The notes under the pieces are model-generated. The model was not told the origin of the DNA. It made no database searches and saw only the letters and a program-made list of their open reading frames with translations. The position numbers were made by a program, and so were the translations under genes. 22,848 nt of DNA from Haplomitrium mnioides (taxonomy: Eukaryota > Marchantiophyta > Haplomitriopsida > Calobryales), in the NCBI GenBank assembly GCA_049999725.1, contig JBNGIS010031636.1, forward strand, positions 1 to 22,848. Direction: 5' to 3'. Positions 8,730 to 20,446 of the stretch are shown piece by piece; positions within the stretch are counted from its first letter, which is position 1; each line of letters starts with the position of its first letter.

Positions 8730-9020
8730 TGGTTTGCAAAATATTTTCTTATCCAAAATGTAACTATATTCTTTTCTTCTTTATTGTTTGTTGGAGGAGT
8801 TTAATGTTTTGGTATTGCTTAAGTATCTACCCAAATTGACTACTTAATCTTTTGCTTGTAAGGGCTTTGATGTAAAACTTCAAACCTGTAACGCGTTTTG
8901 ACTTAGATGTAGAGCTTTTTATCCCTTTGCCTTTAAGATTCCAAATAAAAAAATATAAAATTTAGCGTACCTAGAGTTTGTTGCAAAAAAAAGAACCTTT
9001 AACACATCTATACTTGAATG
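8730..9020. other. No gene seen
   Basis: AT-rich sequence without a coherent reading frame, repeat or recognisable site. Confidence 0.4.
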
Positions 9021-9250
9021 TAGAAGCCTGAACCCTATGCGCTCATAGACTTTGATGCGCAAGTCAAAACCTCGTATGTGCAAAGACTCTGGTGCAAGAC
9101 ATAAAACCTAGGTTCAACATAGTACTTGTTGTTGAGTGTTCAGATGTTGAGCTAAAACTCCTATGCGTGCATAGACTTTGGTGTGGAGTGTTCAAATGTT
9201 GAGCTCGGATTCCTATATGTGCATAGACTTTTGTGTGGAAGTCCAAGCCT
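9021..9250. repeat. Degenerate minisatellite of ATGCGCATAGACTTTG type
   Basis: Loose units carry CCTATGCGYRCATAGACTTT cores (for example near 9036, 9161 and 9211), separated by longer spacers. Some spacers repeat: GAGTGTTCAGATGTTGAGCT near 9135 and GAGTGTTCAAATGTTGAGCT near 9186. It belongs to the same motif class as the other minisatellites but is less regular than the 25-bp arrays. Reading frames through it are not supported as coding. Confidence 0.6.
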
Positions 9251-10104
9251 TCTCCACGTACTAACTCTGATATATTTTCCTAAACCTTTTACATACAATG
9301 AGTACTGTGTAGATTTTAGATTCTACACTACTCAAACATTCTCTTGTAGAACTCAAAAGCTTTTGTTTGGTAGGCTCTAGTCAAAATCTTGGAGATGTGC
9401 TTGTTTAGACTCTGAAGTAAATCTCTAATACCACTACTTTTTCAATTTTGATTTATAGCTCCTTTGCATATATGATTCTCTGAATTACAAAAGATTTTTA
9501 GCTACTAAAACCATTTAAAATATACCCACTTTAACCTTTTTGCGCATAGATTTTCAACTACAAAAGAAAGCTTATTTCTTGCTTGAAATTGAAAATAGAG
9601 CTCCAAAATCCATGCAATGTTTCGTTTTGTTGGTTATTGCGCCTTACGATTCCACACTCATTCAATTGACTTCTAGTCTGCTTGGGTATTTTCCTCATGT
9701 TTTCTATTTTTTTTCTCGAAAATAAGTTTTAAAGAGCATCATGTCTATACGTGCATAGAGTTTGTGCAACCAAACTTACTTCAAAATAACTTATTTTGAT
9801 GCATATTTCAAATTTTAAGCTTAGAAATATAATCATTGACAAATGCAACTTTCTTGTAAAAACATGTTTTATTTTTTATACTTTTTATAGATTTTATGAT
9901 TTCTAATATTTTCATAAAAACTAAGAATATCGTTTGATTTTGTATAATTAAATTGATTCTCGCTCTATCATGCTTGTTAAAACTACAAAAAATGAAGCTA
10001 AAAAACTCTCTAGTTTTTGTTTTAAAGAAAAAACCTCGTTTTCTCAAATTTTAAGCTAAAGAACTACAGTTTTTCTTGAAAAAAAAAGTTCCTATTTTGA
10101 GTAG
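9251..10104. other. AT-rich spacer, no gene supported
   Basis: Very AT-rich, with A and T runs. Frames up to 79 codons occur but lack motifs or coherent neighbours. One more CTATACGTGCATAGAG motif lies near 9746-9761. The stretch precedes the left inverted repeat of the satellite, as the AT-rich stretch at 17831-18130 follows the right one. Confidence 0.4.
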
Positions 10105-10133
10105 CCTATTCATGGTACAAAGTAGCGGTTGTT
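10105..10133 (+). repeat. Left inverted repeat bounding the satellite array
   Basis: This 29-bp sequence starts CCTATTCATGG and ends with the core CAAAGTAGCGGTTGTT. It equals the reverse complement of 17802-17830 at 27 of 29 positions. The first satellite unit begins directly after it (GCGTTTACAAGTGATGTG). The preceding bases carry a partial duplicate (CCTATTTTGAGTAG, 10091-10104). Confidence 0.85.
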
Positions 10134-13100
10134 TTGCGTTTACAAGTGATGTGTCAATGAATCAACCTTTGCAATACCTAGTCTATGATCTTTACTTACT
10201 TTTACAAATAATGAATCTATGAATCAACCTTTGCAATGCATTGTCTATGATCTCTACTTGTGTTCACAAATGATATGTCTATGAATCAATCTTTGCAATA
10301 CCTAGTCTACAATCTCCACTTGCCTTTAGAAGTGATGTGTATATGAATCAACCTTTGCATTACATACTCTATGATCTCACTTGCATTTACAAGTGATGTG
10401 TCTATAAGTCAACCTTTGCAATACCTAGTCTACAATCTTCACTAGTGTTTACAAGAGATGTCTATATGAATAAACCTTTGCAATACATAGTCTACGATCT
10501 CCTCTTGCATTTATAAGTCATATGTCTATCAGTCCACCTTTGCAATACCTAGTCTACGATATTCAATTCTGTTTATAAGTGATGTGTCCATGAATCAACC
10601 TTTGCAATACCTAGTCTTCGATCTCCACTTGCATTTATAGTAGATATGTCATTGAAACAACCTTTGCAATACCTACTCTATGATCTTCACTTGCGCTTAC
10701 AAGTGATGTATCAATGAATCAACATTTGCAATAACTAGTCTACGAGCTCTACTTGGGTTTAGAAGTGACATGCCAATGAATTAACATATGCAATACCTAG
10801 TCTATGATTTCCACTTGTTCCTACAAGTGATGTGTTGATAAATCAACCTTTCAAATACCTAGTCTACAATCTCCACTTACTTTGACAAGTGATGAGTCTA
10901 TGAATCAACCTTTGCAATGCCTTGTTTATGATCTCTAATTGCGTTGACAAGCGATGTGTTTATGAATCAACATTTGCAATGACTTGTCTATGATCTCTAT
11001 TTGGGTTGACAAGTGATGTGTATATGAATCAACATTTGCAATGCCTAGTCTATGATCTCCACTTGTGTCTACAAGTTTTGTGTTGATAAATCAACCTTTG
11101 CAATACCTAGTCTATGATCCCTAATTGTGTTTACAAGTGATGTGTCTACGAGTCAACCTTTGCAATACCTAATCTACAATCTCTACTTGTATTTACAAGT
11201 GATGTGCTCATGAACAAACCCTTGCACTACATAGTGTATGATTTCCACTTGCAAAGTGATGTGCCAATGAATCAACTTTTGCAATACCTGTTCTACGATC
11301 TCCACTTGCATTTACAAGTAATATGATTATCAATCAACCTTTGCAATTCCTAGTGTATAATCTTCACTTACATTTACACTTGATGTGTCTATGCATCGAC
11401 CTTTGCAATACCAAGTCTATGATGTCTATTAACATTTACAAGTGATGTGCCAACACATCAAACTTTGTAATGCTTACTCTACGATCTCCACTTGCATCTA
11501 CAAGTTATGCTCCAATGAATCAACCTTTGCAATACCTAGTCTAGGATCTCCACTTTCATTTACAAGTGATGTGCCCATCAATCAACCTTTGCAATACCTA
11601 GTCTATGATCTCCACTTGCATTTACAAGTAATGTGACTATCAGTCAACCTTTGCAATTCCTAGTGTACAATCTTCACTTACATTTACACATAATATGTCT
11701 ATGTATTGAACTTTGCAATACCAAGTCTATGAAATCCACTAGCATTTATAAGTGATATGCCAACACATCAACCTTTGTAATACTTACTCTACAATCTCCA
11801 CTTGCATCTACAAGTTATGTGCCAACGAATCAACCTTTGTAATACTTACTCTACAATCTCCACTTGCATCTACAAGTTATGTGCCAATGAATCAACCTTT
11901 GCAATACCTAGTCTACAATCTCCACTTTTATTTACAAGTGATGTGCCTATGAATCAACCTTTGCAATACCTAGTGTAGGATCTCTACATGAATTTACAAG
12001 TGATGTGTCTATGAATAAACCTTTGCATTACCTAGTGTTTTGATTCCACTTGCATTTACAAGTGATGTGTCAATGAATCAATCTTTGCAATACCTAGTAT
12101 ACGATCTCCACTTGTATTTAGAAGAAATTTGTATATAAATCAACCTTTGCGAGTCTTCGTGTACAATCTTCACTTATAATTACATTTGATATATCTAGAT
12201 ATTGATCTTTGCAACACCAATTCTGTGATTTGCACTAGCATTTACAAGTGATGTACCAACAATCAACTTTTGCAATACTTACTCTATGATCTCTACTTGC
12301 ATTTACAAGTTATGCCAATGAATCAATCTTTGAAATACCTAGTCTACGATCTCCACTTTCATTTACAAGTGATGTCTCTATGAATCAACCTTTGCAATAC
12401 TTAGGGTAGGATCTCCACATGTGTTTACAAGTGATGTGTCTATGAATAAACCCTTGCATTAACTTATGTATTATTTTCGCTTGCATTTACAAGTGATATG
12501 TATATGAATGAACCTCTAAGATTCCTAGTGTATGATCTTCACTTATAGCTACACTTGATGTGTCTATGTATCAACCTTTGCAATACCAATTTTACGATTT
12601 TCACTACTATTTACAAGTGATGTTCTAACACATCAACTTTTGCAATACCTACTCTACGATCTCCACTTGCATTTACAAGTTATGTGCCAATGAATCAACT
12701 TTTGCAATATATAGTCTACAATCTTGACTTTCATTTACAATTAATGTGTCTATAAATGAACCAGTGTAATACCTTGTCTACGGTCCCCACAAGTTATGTG
12801 TGTTGAAACAACCTTAGCAATACCTACTCTACGATCTGCACTTGTGTTTACAAGTGATGTATCTATGAACCAGCCTTTGCAATACCTTGTCCACAATCTA
12901 GACTTAACTTTATAAATGATGTGTCTTAGAATCAATCTTTGGAATGCATAGTCTATGATTTCCAAGTGTGTTTATAAGTGATGTGCTAATGAATAAACCT
13001 TTGCAATACCTAGTTTATCGTCTCTACTTTTGCTTACAAGTAATGTATATATGAATCAACCTTCGCAATATCAAGTCTAAATCTCCACTAATGTTAACAA

Positions 13101-16100
13101 GTGATGTGCCAATGAATCAACTTTTGCAATATCTACTCTACAATCTCTACTTTTGTTCACAAAGGATGTGTCTATGAATCAACCTCCGCAATACTTTGCT
13201 TATGAATCAACCTTTGAAACATATAGTCTATGATCTCCACTTTTGTTTACAAGTGATATGCTAAGTAATCAAGCTTCACAATACATAATCTTTGACCTGC
13301 ACTTGTGGTCACGAGTGATGTGTATATGAATCAACATTTGCAATACCTAGTCTTCGATGTCCACTTGCATTTTCAAGTGATATGTTTATAATACAACCTT
13401 AACAATACCTAGTCGATGATCCACACTTACATTTACAAGTGATGTGTCGATGAATCAACCTTTGTAACACCTAGTCTACGATCTTCATTTACTTTTAAAA
13501 GTGATGAATCTATGAATCAACCTTTGTAACACCTAGTTTATGATCTTCACGTGTACTTACAAGTCATATGTCTATAAATTAACCTTTGCAATACCTAGTC
13601 AATGATCTCTACTTTTTCTTAGAAAATATGTGTTTATGTATCAATCGTTGCAATACTTAGTGTACAATCTCTACTTGTGTTTAACAATGATGTATCTATA
13701 AATCAACCTTTGCAATAACTAGTCTACCATTTCCACTTGCAATAAAAAGTGATGTGTAAATGAATCAACCTTTGCAATGCCTAGTTTATGATCTCTACTT
13801 GTGATTACAAGTGATGTGTTGATAAATCAATCTTTGCAATACCTAGTCTACGTTAACCACTTACTTTTACAAGTGATGAGTCTATGAAACAACCTTTCCA
13901 ATACCTAGTTTATGATCTCTACTTGTGCTTACAAGTGATATATATATCAACCTTTGCAGTACCAAGCTTACAATCTCCACATGTGTTTACAAATGATGTG
14001 TATATGAATAAACCCTTGCATTACCTAGTGTATGATTTCCACTTGCATTTACATGTGATTTATCAATGAATCAACGTTTGCAATACCTAGTCTACAATCC
14101 CCACTTGTATTTACAAGTAATGTGAATATGAATAAATCTTTTCAATTTATAGTGTACAAAGTTCACTTATAGTAGCACTTGATATGTCTATGTATCAAGT
14201 TGTGCAACAAAGTCTACAATCTCCACTAGTATTTACAAGTGACCGGTCAATGCATCAACGTTTGCAATACCTAGTCTACCATCTCCGATTTCATTTACAA
14301 TTGATGTGTCTATAAATCAACCTGTGCAATACCTAGTCTACAACCTCCACTTGCGTTTACAAGTGAGGTGTGTTTGAAATAACATTTGCAATACCTACTC
14401 TATGATCTGCACTTGTGTTTGCAAGTGATGTTTCTATGAATCAACCTTTGCAATGCCTTGTCTACAATCTCTACTTGTGTTTACAAGTGTTGTGTGTATG
14501 AGTCAACCTTTGCAATATGTAGTCCACGATCAAGACTTGCCTTCACAAGTGATATACCCAAGAATCAATATTTGAAATACCTAGTCTATGATTTGTACTT
14601 GCGTTTACTAGTGATGTGCCAATGAATCAACCTTTGCAATATCTAGTCTACGATCTCCAGCTTTGCTTACAACTTATGTGTCTATGAACCAACCTTTGCA
14701 ATATTAAGTCTACAACCTCTACTTCCGTCCACAAGTGATGTGTTTGTGAATCAACCTTTGCAATACCTACTCTACGATTTCCATTTGTGTTCACAAGAGA
14801 TGTGTCTTTGAATCAACCTTTGCAATATCTTGTCCACAATCTTGACTTAAGTTTACAAGTAATGTATTTATGAATCAACCTTTGAAATACCTAGTCTACA
14901 ATCTCCACTTTCATTTAAAAGTGATGTGCCAAGGAATCAATCTTTGCAACACCTAGTCTATGACCTACAATTGTGTTTATGAGCGATGTGTCTATAAAGC
15001 AATATCTAGTCTACGATGTCCACTTGCATTTTAAAGTGATATATTTATGAAGAAACCTTCACAATACCTAGTCTATGATTTCTACTCACATTCACAAGTG
15101 ATGTGTTAATGAATAAACCTTTGTAATACCTAGTACGATCTCTATTTACTTTTTAAAGTGATGAGTCTATGAATCAACCTTTCCAATACCTAATTTATGA
15201 TCTCCACTTGTGCTTACAAGTTATATGTCTCTAAAATAATATTTTCAATGCCTAGTCTATGATCTCCACTTTTTTTTGATAAGTGATGTGTTTATGCATC
15301 ATTCGTTGCAATACTTAGTGTACAATCTCTACTTGTGTTTGACAATGATGCATCTGTAAATCAACCTTTGCAATAACTAGTCTACCATCTCCACTTGCAA
15401 TTAGAAGTGATGAGCTAATGAATCAACCTTTGCAATATCTAGTCTATGATCTCTACTTGTGCTTACAAGTTATCTATTGCAACCTTTGCAATGTCTGGTC
15501 TAAGTTGTCCACTTGCGTTTTCAAGTGATACATTTATGAGTCAACCTTTGTAATACCTAGTCTATGATCTCCACTTGGGCTTACAATTGACATGTTGATG
15601 AATCAACCTTTGCAATACCTAGTCTACGGCTCCATTTACTTTTAAAGTTGATAAGTCTATAAATTAATCTTTGCAATACCTAGTCTACGATCTCTACTTG
15701 TGCTTACAAAGTGATGTGTCTAGAAATCATCATTTGCAATACCTAGTCTATGATTTCTACTTGTGCTAACAAATGATGCATATATGTATCAACCTTTGCA
15801 ATACTTAGTGTACGATCTCCATTTGTGTTTACAAATGATGTATCTATGAATTAACCTTTGCAATAACTAGTCTACAATCTCCACTTGCGTTTAGAAGTGA
15901 TGTGCTAATAAATACACCTTTGCAATACCTAGTCTTTGATCTCTACTTGTGTTTAAAAGTGATGTGTTGATGAATCAACCTTTGTAATACTTAGTCTACA
16001 ATCTCCACTTTCTCTTACAAAAAAGTGATGAGTCTATGAATCAACTTTTTTAATAGCTAGTCTACGATCTCCACTTACTTTTACAAGTGATGTGTCCATG

Positions 16101-17801
16101 AATCAACCTTTGCAATATCTAGTATATGATCTTTACTTGTGCTTACACGTGATGCGTTTATAAATCAACCTTTGCAATACTTAGTTTACGATCTCCATTT
16201 GTGTTTACAAGTGATATATCTATGAATCGACCTTTGCAAAAACTAGTCTACGATCTCTACTTGCATTTAAAATTATTGTGTCAATGAATCAACTTTTGCA
16301 ATACCTAATCTATGGTCTTCACTTGGGTTTGCAAGTTATGTGTCGATGAACCAAACTTTGCAATACTTAGTCTACAATCTCCACTTTCTTTAACAAGTGA
16401 TGAGTCTATGAATCAACCTTTGCAATTTCTTGTCTACAATCTCTTCTTGTGTTTACAAGTGATGTGTCTATGAAAAACAATTTGCAACACCTAGTCCACG
16501 ATAGACTTGCGCTAACAAGTGATGTGTCTATGAATCAAGCTTTGCAATACTTAGTCTACAATGTTCTTTCCAAGTATTGTCTCAATGAATCACCCTTTAA
16601 AATACCTTGTCTACAATCTCTACTTGTATTTACAGGTAATGTACTTGTAAATCAATCTTTACAATGTTGAGTCTATAATCTCGTTTTACATTTACAAGTG
16701 ATGTGTCTATGAATCAACCTTTGCAATATCTAGTCTACAATCTCTACTTGCATTTACAAGTGATGTGTTTGTGAATCAAGCTTTGCAATACTACGTCTAC
16801 AATGTCCACTTGCGTGTACAAGTGATGCGTCTACATTTAAACTTTTGCAATATCTAGTCTACAATGTCTACTTGCATTTACAAGTGATGTGTCTATGAAT
16901 AAACCTTTGCAACACCTAGACTACAATCTCCACTTGTGTTTAAAAGTTATGTATCTTTAAGAAAACCTTTGTAATACCTACTCTAGGATCTGCACTTGTG
17001 TTTGCAAGTGATATCTCCATAAATCAGCCTTTGCAATGCCTTGTCTACAATCTCTACTTGTGTTTACAAGTGTTGTGTCTATGAATCAACCTTTGCAATA
17101 CGCAGTCCATGATCTTGGCTTGCCTTTACAGATGATGTGTCCAAGAATTAATCTTTGAAATACCTATTCTATGATTTAAACTTGTGTTTACAAGTGATGT
17201 GTCTATGAATCGACCTTTGCAATACCTTATCTACAATCTCCACCTTTGTTTACAAGTAATGTGTCTATGAATCAACCTATTTAATACCTACTCTACGATC
17301 TTCACTTATGCTCACAAAGACTGTGCCTATAAGTCAACCTTTGCAATACCTACTCTACAATCTCCATTTGTGTTTACATTTGATGTGTCTATGAATCAAC
17401 CTTTGCAATACTTAGTCTATGATTTCCACTCGTGCTAACAAGTGATGTGTCTATGAATCAACCTTTGCAATACCTAGTGTATGATCTCCACTTGCGTGTT
17501 CAAGTTATGTGTGTATGAATGAACCCTTGCATTACTTAGTGTATGATTTCCACTTAGATTTAGAAGTGATATGTCTATAAGTCAATTTTTGTAGTACCAA
17601 GTCTACCATCTCCACTTGCATTTACAAGTGATGTACCAATGAATCAACTTTTGCATTACTTAGTCTATGATCTCCACTTGTGTTTACAAGTAATGTGTCT
17701 ATGAATCAACCTTTGCAACACCTAGTGTACAATCTTCACTTTAAAATACAAGTGATGTGTCTAAGATCAACTTGTGCAATACCTAGTCTACAATCTCTAC
17801 T
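10134..17801. repeat. 62-bp satellite array, about 123 units
   Basis: The array is continuous and head to tail. The typical unit reads TGATGTGTCTATGAATCAAC, CTTTGCAATACCTAGTCTAC, GATCTCCACTTGCGTTTACA, AG. Adjacent units are 62 bp apart (for example 10147 to 10209). The length of 7668 bp gives about 123.7 units. Units differ by many substitutions and a few small indels. The most constant part is AACCTTTGCAATACCTAGTCTA. Each typical unit contains CACTTG-6 nt-CAAGTG, a possible hairpin. Multi-unit blocks recur, with exact 310-bp and 496-bp spacings between the same variant. Because 62 is not a multiple of three, frames rotate from unit to unit, and the frames of about 60-73 codons seen inside are accidental. 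I recognise no known satellite family. Confidence 0.97.
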
Positions 17802-17830
17802 AACAACCGCTACTTTGAACCAAGAATAGG
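17802..17830 (-). repeat. Right inverted repeat bounding the satellite array
   Basis: The sequence begins AACAACCGCTACTTTG and ends AAGAATAGG. Its reverse complement matches 10105-10133 with two mismatches. The last satellite unit runs into it (CAATCTCTACTA) with no spacer. Confidence 0.85.
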
Positions 17831-18167
17831 TATTGAGTTTCTATTTTAGTTGGCAATCACAAAACCTATTTTCTAAGATTTAGTATTGAAAAAACATCAA
17901 TTTTACATTTGTGAAATTGTTTTGACATAAAACTTGTTTGTGTGAATACGAATTGTCTATTTTATGTGAAGATTATATTTTTAATTTTTTTCTTACAATA
18001 AAAACTTCAAAAAATGACTTTTGTATTACTTAAATATTTCATTAAAACTTCACAAGATTGTCAATATGCTAAATTTGTCAAAACTTGAATAAAACATATA
18101 AGTTTTATGAAAAATATATCTAGACAAATGTGGATGCCTAAGCATATAGGAACATCAAACCAAAATC
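17831..18167. other. AT-rich part of the right arm
   Basis: No gene is present. AT-rich sequence lies between the right inverted repeat and the 25-bp array. In reverse complement it shows patchy similarity to 8341-8713, in the same relative position. Confidence 0.45.
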
Positions 18168-18593
18168 CTAAAGCACATTCATATTGTGAGTACTAAAACC
18201 CATGTACATATGGACTCCAAACAAGATTCTAAAGCATACATCTGCATCGGCTACTGAAGCCAATGTGTGCAAGGATTGTTGAAGCCCATTCGTGTTTGCA
18301 CTCTTGAAGCCTATGCATGCATGGAATGTTAAAACATATACGAGCATGGATTTTTGAAGCCCATACGCACATACAATCTTGAAGCCCATGTGTACAAAGA
18401 CTCTTGAAGCCTATATGTGTATGAACTATTGAAGCCAATAATGTACAGAATCTTGAAGCCTATGCACGCATACATTGTTGAATTCCATGCATGCATGGAC
18501 AACTGAAGCCCAAGCTTGTATAGACTCTTGAAGCCAATGCGTGCATGGAGTGCTAAAGCCCATGCGCATATAGACTCTTGAAGTTGATGCAAG
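18168..18593 (-). repeat. 25-bp tandem array, right arm (inverted)
   Basis: About 17 units of 25 bp have the form TTGAAGCCCATGCGCACATA plus a 5-bp end, often GACTC. One unit contains the perfect 16-bp palindrome TCCATGCATGCATGGA (18484-18499). In reverse complement the unit matches the left-arm array at 7936-8340. A 25-bp period shifts frame by one base per unit, so all the minus-strand frames here stay open by repetition and are not evidence of genes. Confidence 0.85.
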
Positions 18594-19554
18594 TTTACAA
18601 GAAGTGCTATTGTCAAGCGAAAAGAATGAAGGAAGCAGGAAACGAGAACACCACAAAATTGTTGAGCTTATATGTCATTTTTTTCTAATTGTGACGATTC
18701 AACCATGCCATTGGCAATCACAACAAGCTTTTACAACTCCTTGGCATCACAAATTTCCGTGGTAGATTTCTTCAAGGACTATGCAAGCCCGTCAAGACTA
18801 AGGCAATGACTTCTAAATTTTTTTCAAATCACCACTAGAAAAGCACAATATAATGCCAATTGTTATTTCAATAATTTATTTTAATTAAATTTAAGTTTTT
18901 CCAAGAAATTTCTAATTACCCATTTGCATTTCAACTAATTTAGGAAATTTTTCTCAATTTCAAGTTTTGATCAGGCACTTGCAATCTGCTTCAATTATTT
19001 AGACTTGAAAACCAAAATGTTAGATAAAATTAGATTTGCAATTTTTAAAATAAGATCATCCACAAGTCAGAAATGCTTCACAAGCATTTCACAACAACAA
19101 GCTTACACGAAGAAGATTCATGCACTTCTTCAAGCAATGTCATATTGATGGTTCTGGTGGGAATTTCGAGTAGAGATTCATAGCTTCGTTACGTTTCGAC
19201 AGAGAGAGGGTCTCAACTACAACGCATGTAGGGTTTTGGTCATGCATGTGACAAATTTGCAAGCATTGGACAAGGCATTCAGTGTAAAGGCCAAAAATAG
19301 TTTTTTTTTTTCTGTCATCACGATGCTTTTCTTCTTGGGAGCATCCCACATTGCAAGAATTGCAATCTCCAACATTTCAAAAACTGCAATCTTGTTGGAG
19401 ATCTATATTAGCTCAAGGTTTGGTTCACCTAGCAGATAGACCTGCCATCTAATCACGTTTGACATCTGACATTATGTAGAAAAACAATTTCTACACAATT
19501 TAGAGTCGTTTGTGCTATTTGATACTTCAATTCACACTAATAGATGCGTTATGA
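18594..19554. other. No gene supported
   Basis: The stretch is AT-rich to about 19130, then of more balanced composition. Short frames around 19140-19440 (both strands, up to 69 codons) have no motif or coherent continuation. A perfect 8-bp inverted repeat TGTAGAAA-5 nt-TTTCTACA lies at 19475-19495. The change in composition near 19140 may mark the edge of the next dead coding region. Confidence 0.4.
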
Positions 19555-20230
19555 TTGACGACTTTGAAGCTGCCTTCTGATTTCTTAATCTTGGAATGTG
19601 ACAGAAACAAAAACATGCTATATTTGAAAGTTCTTTCGCAATATTTCTATGGCAGAAGCACGGGAAGAGTTGGGAAAGATTTGCGCTCACTTTTGGATGC
19701 CATCTACAAACACATGCAACACATCAAATCAATGAACAGAATGAAGTGTACACAGTAGGTGTCTGATGGTACCCTTCTTCCTTTCTTGTCCCCTTCTCTG
19801 AGCCATATTAGTGCTAGTAGCACTACTTGAAGATCTTGCAAGAGATGCGCCAATAGTTGCCACAACGATATCGATTCTTGACAACAATTCTTGGTGTTGA
19901 GAGCGGATATTGCTCCTGAGCGACTAGAAAGGCTGATTCTTATGCAGACAAGTTCATGTTCATGTTGTGCGACCACTGCATCTTCCATCGGATGTGCGAT
20001 GTGAGTAACTTGTCTTCGGCACACAATAGATCAGTTAAAAATTAGAAAGAGAAGACTATTATAATAGGTCTTTGCAATAGGTGATTTTAAAACTAAGAAA
20101 AAGAACTCCATTATAATACGATTTTCAAGATTTTCTAGTAAATTCATAATGCCTTGGTAGTTTGATTGCATCAGGTGAAAGCAAAGGGTGTTGTTTGTCA
20201 TCCGGTGCACAACTTGCAACCAAATTGATC

Positions 20231-20446
20231 AGTAAAGTGCTCTCGTAAGATCAATAGTAAATTGAAATATAGTGACACACAATATTGACAAGACAAGTAT
20301 GATGAAAATCTTCAAAAAATTCATAGAGAAGACTCTTGAGTAAAGTGCTCTCATAAGATCAATAGTAAATTGAAATATAGTGACACACAATATTGACAAG
20401 ACAAGTACGATGAAAATCTTCAAAAAATTCATAGCGAAGACTCTCG
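20231..20446 (+). repeat. 108-bp tandem duplication, 36 codons, in frame
   Basis: Copy 1 is 20231-20338 and copy 2 is 20339-20446. They differ at four of 108 positions. Three differences are transitions at a CG dinucleotide: CGT versus CAT at 20245/20353, TATG versus TACG at 20300/20408, and TGA versus CGA at 20337/20445. The fourth is an A/C change in TAGAG versus TAGCG. The last CG change turns an arginine codon in copy 2 into a stop in copy 1. Both copies share a TGA (20286 and 20394), so that break predates the duplication or was converted. Confidence 0.9.

Noticed and set aside
10111-10133. GGTTCAAAG in the end motif as a tRNA-type B box of a SINE
   Set aside because: The left copy reads GGTACAAAG, the trailing CC is missing, and no A box lies at a suitable distance.
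11442-16670. Open frames of 60-73 codons inside the satellite array
   Set aside because: They are made of the repeated 62-bp unit read in rotating frames. The peptides are repeats of the same satellite words, with no independent coding signal.
10134-17801. CRISPR array
   Set aside because: Units are contiguous and homologous along their whole length. There are no unique spacers between constant repeats, and the DNA is eukaryotic in character.
18168-18656. Several overlapping minus-strand frames of up to 95 codons
   Set aside because: A 25-bp unit lacking stops stays open in all frames. The peptides simply repeat the unit.
19704-20024. Minus-strand 106-codon frame
   Set aside because: It has no recognisable motif and no coherent continuation on that strand. 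The plus-strand chain explains more of the region, though this is not decisive.
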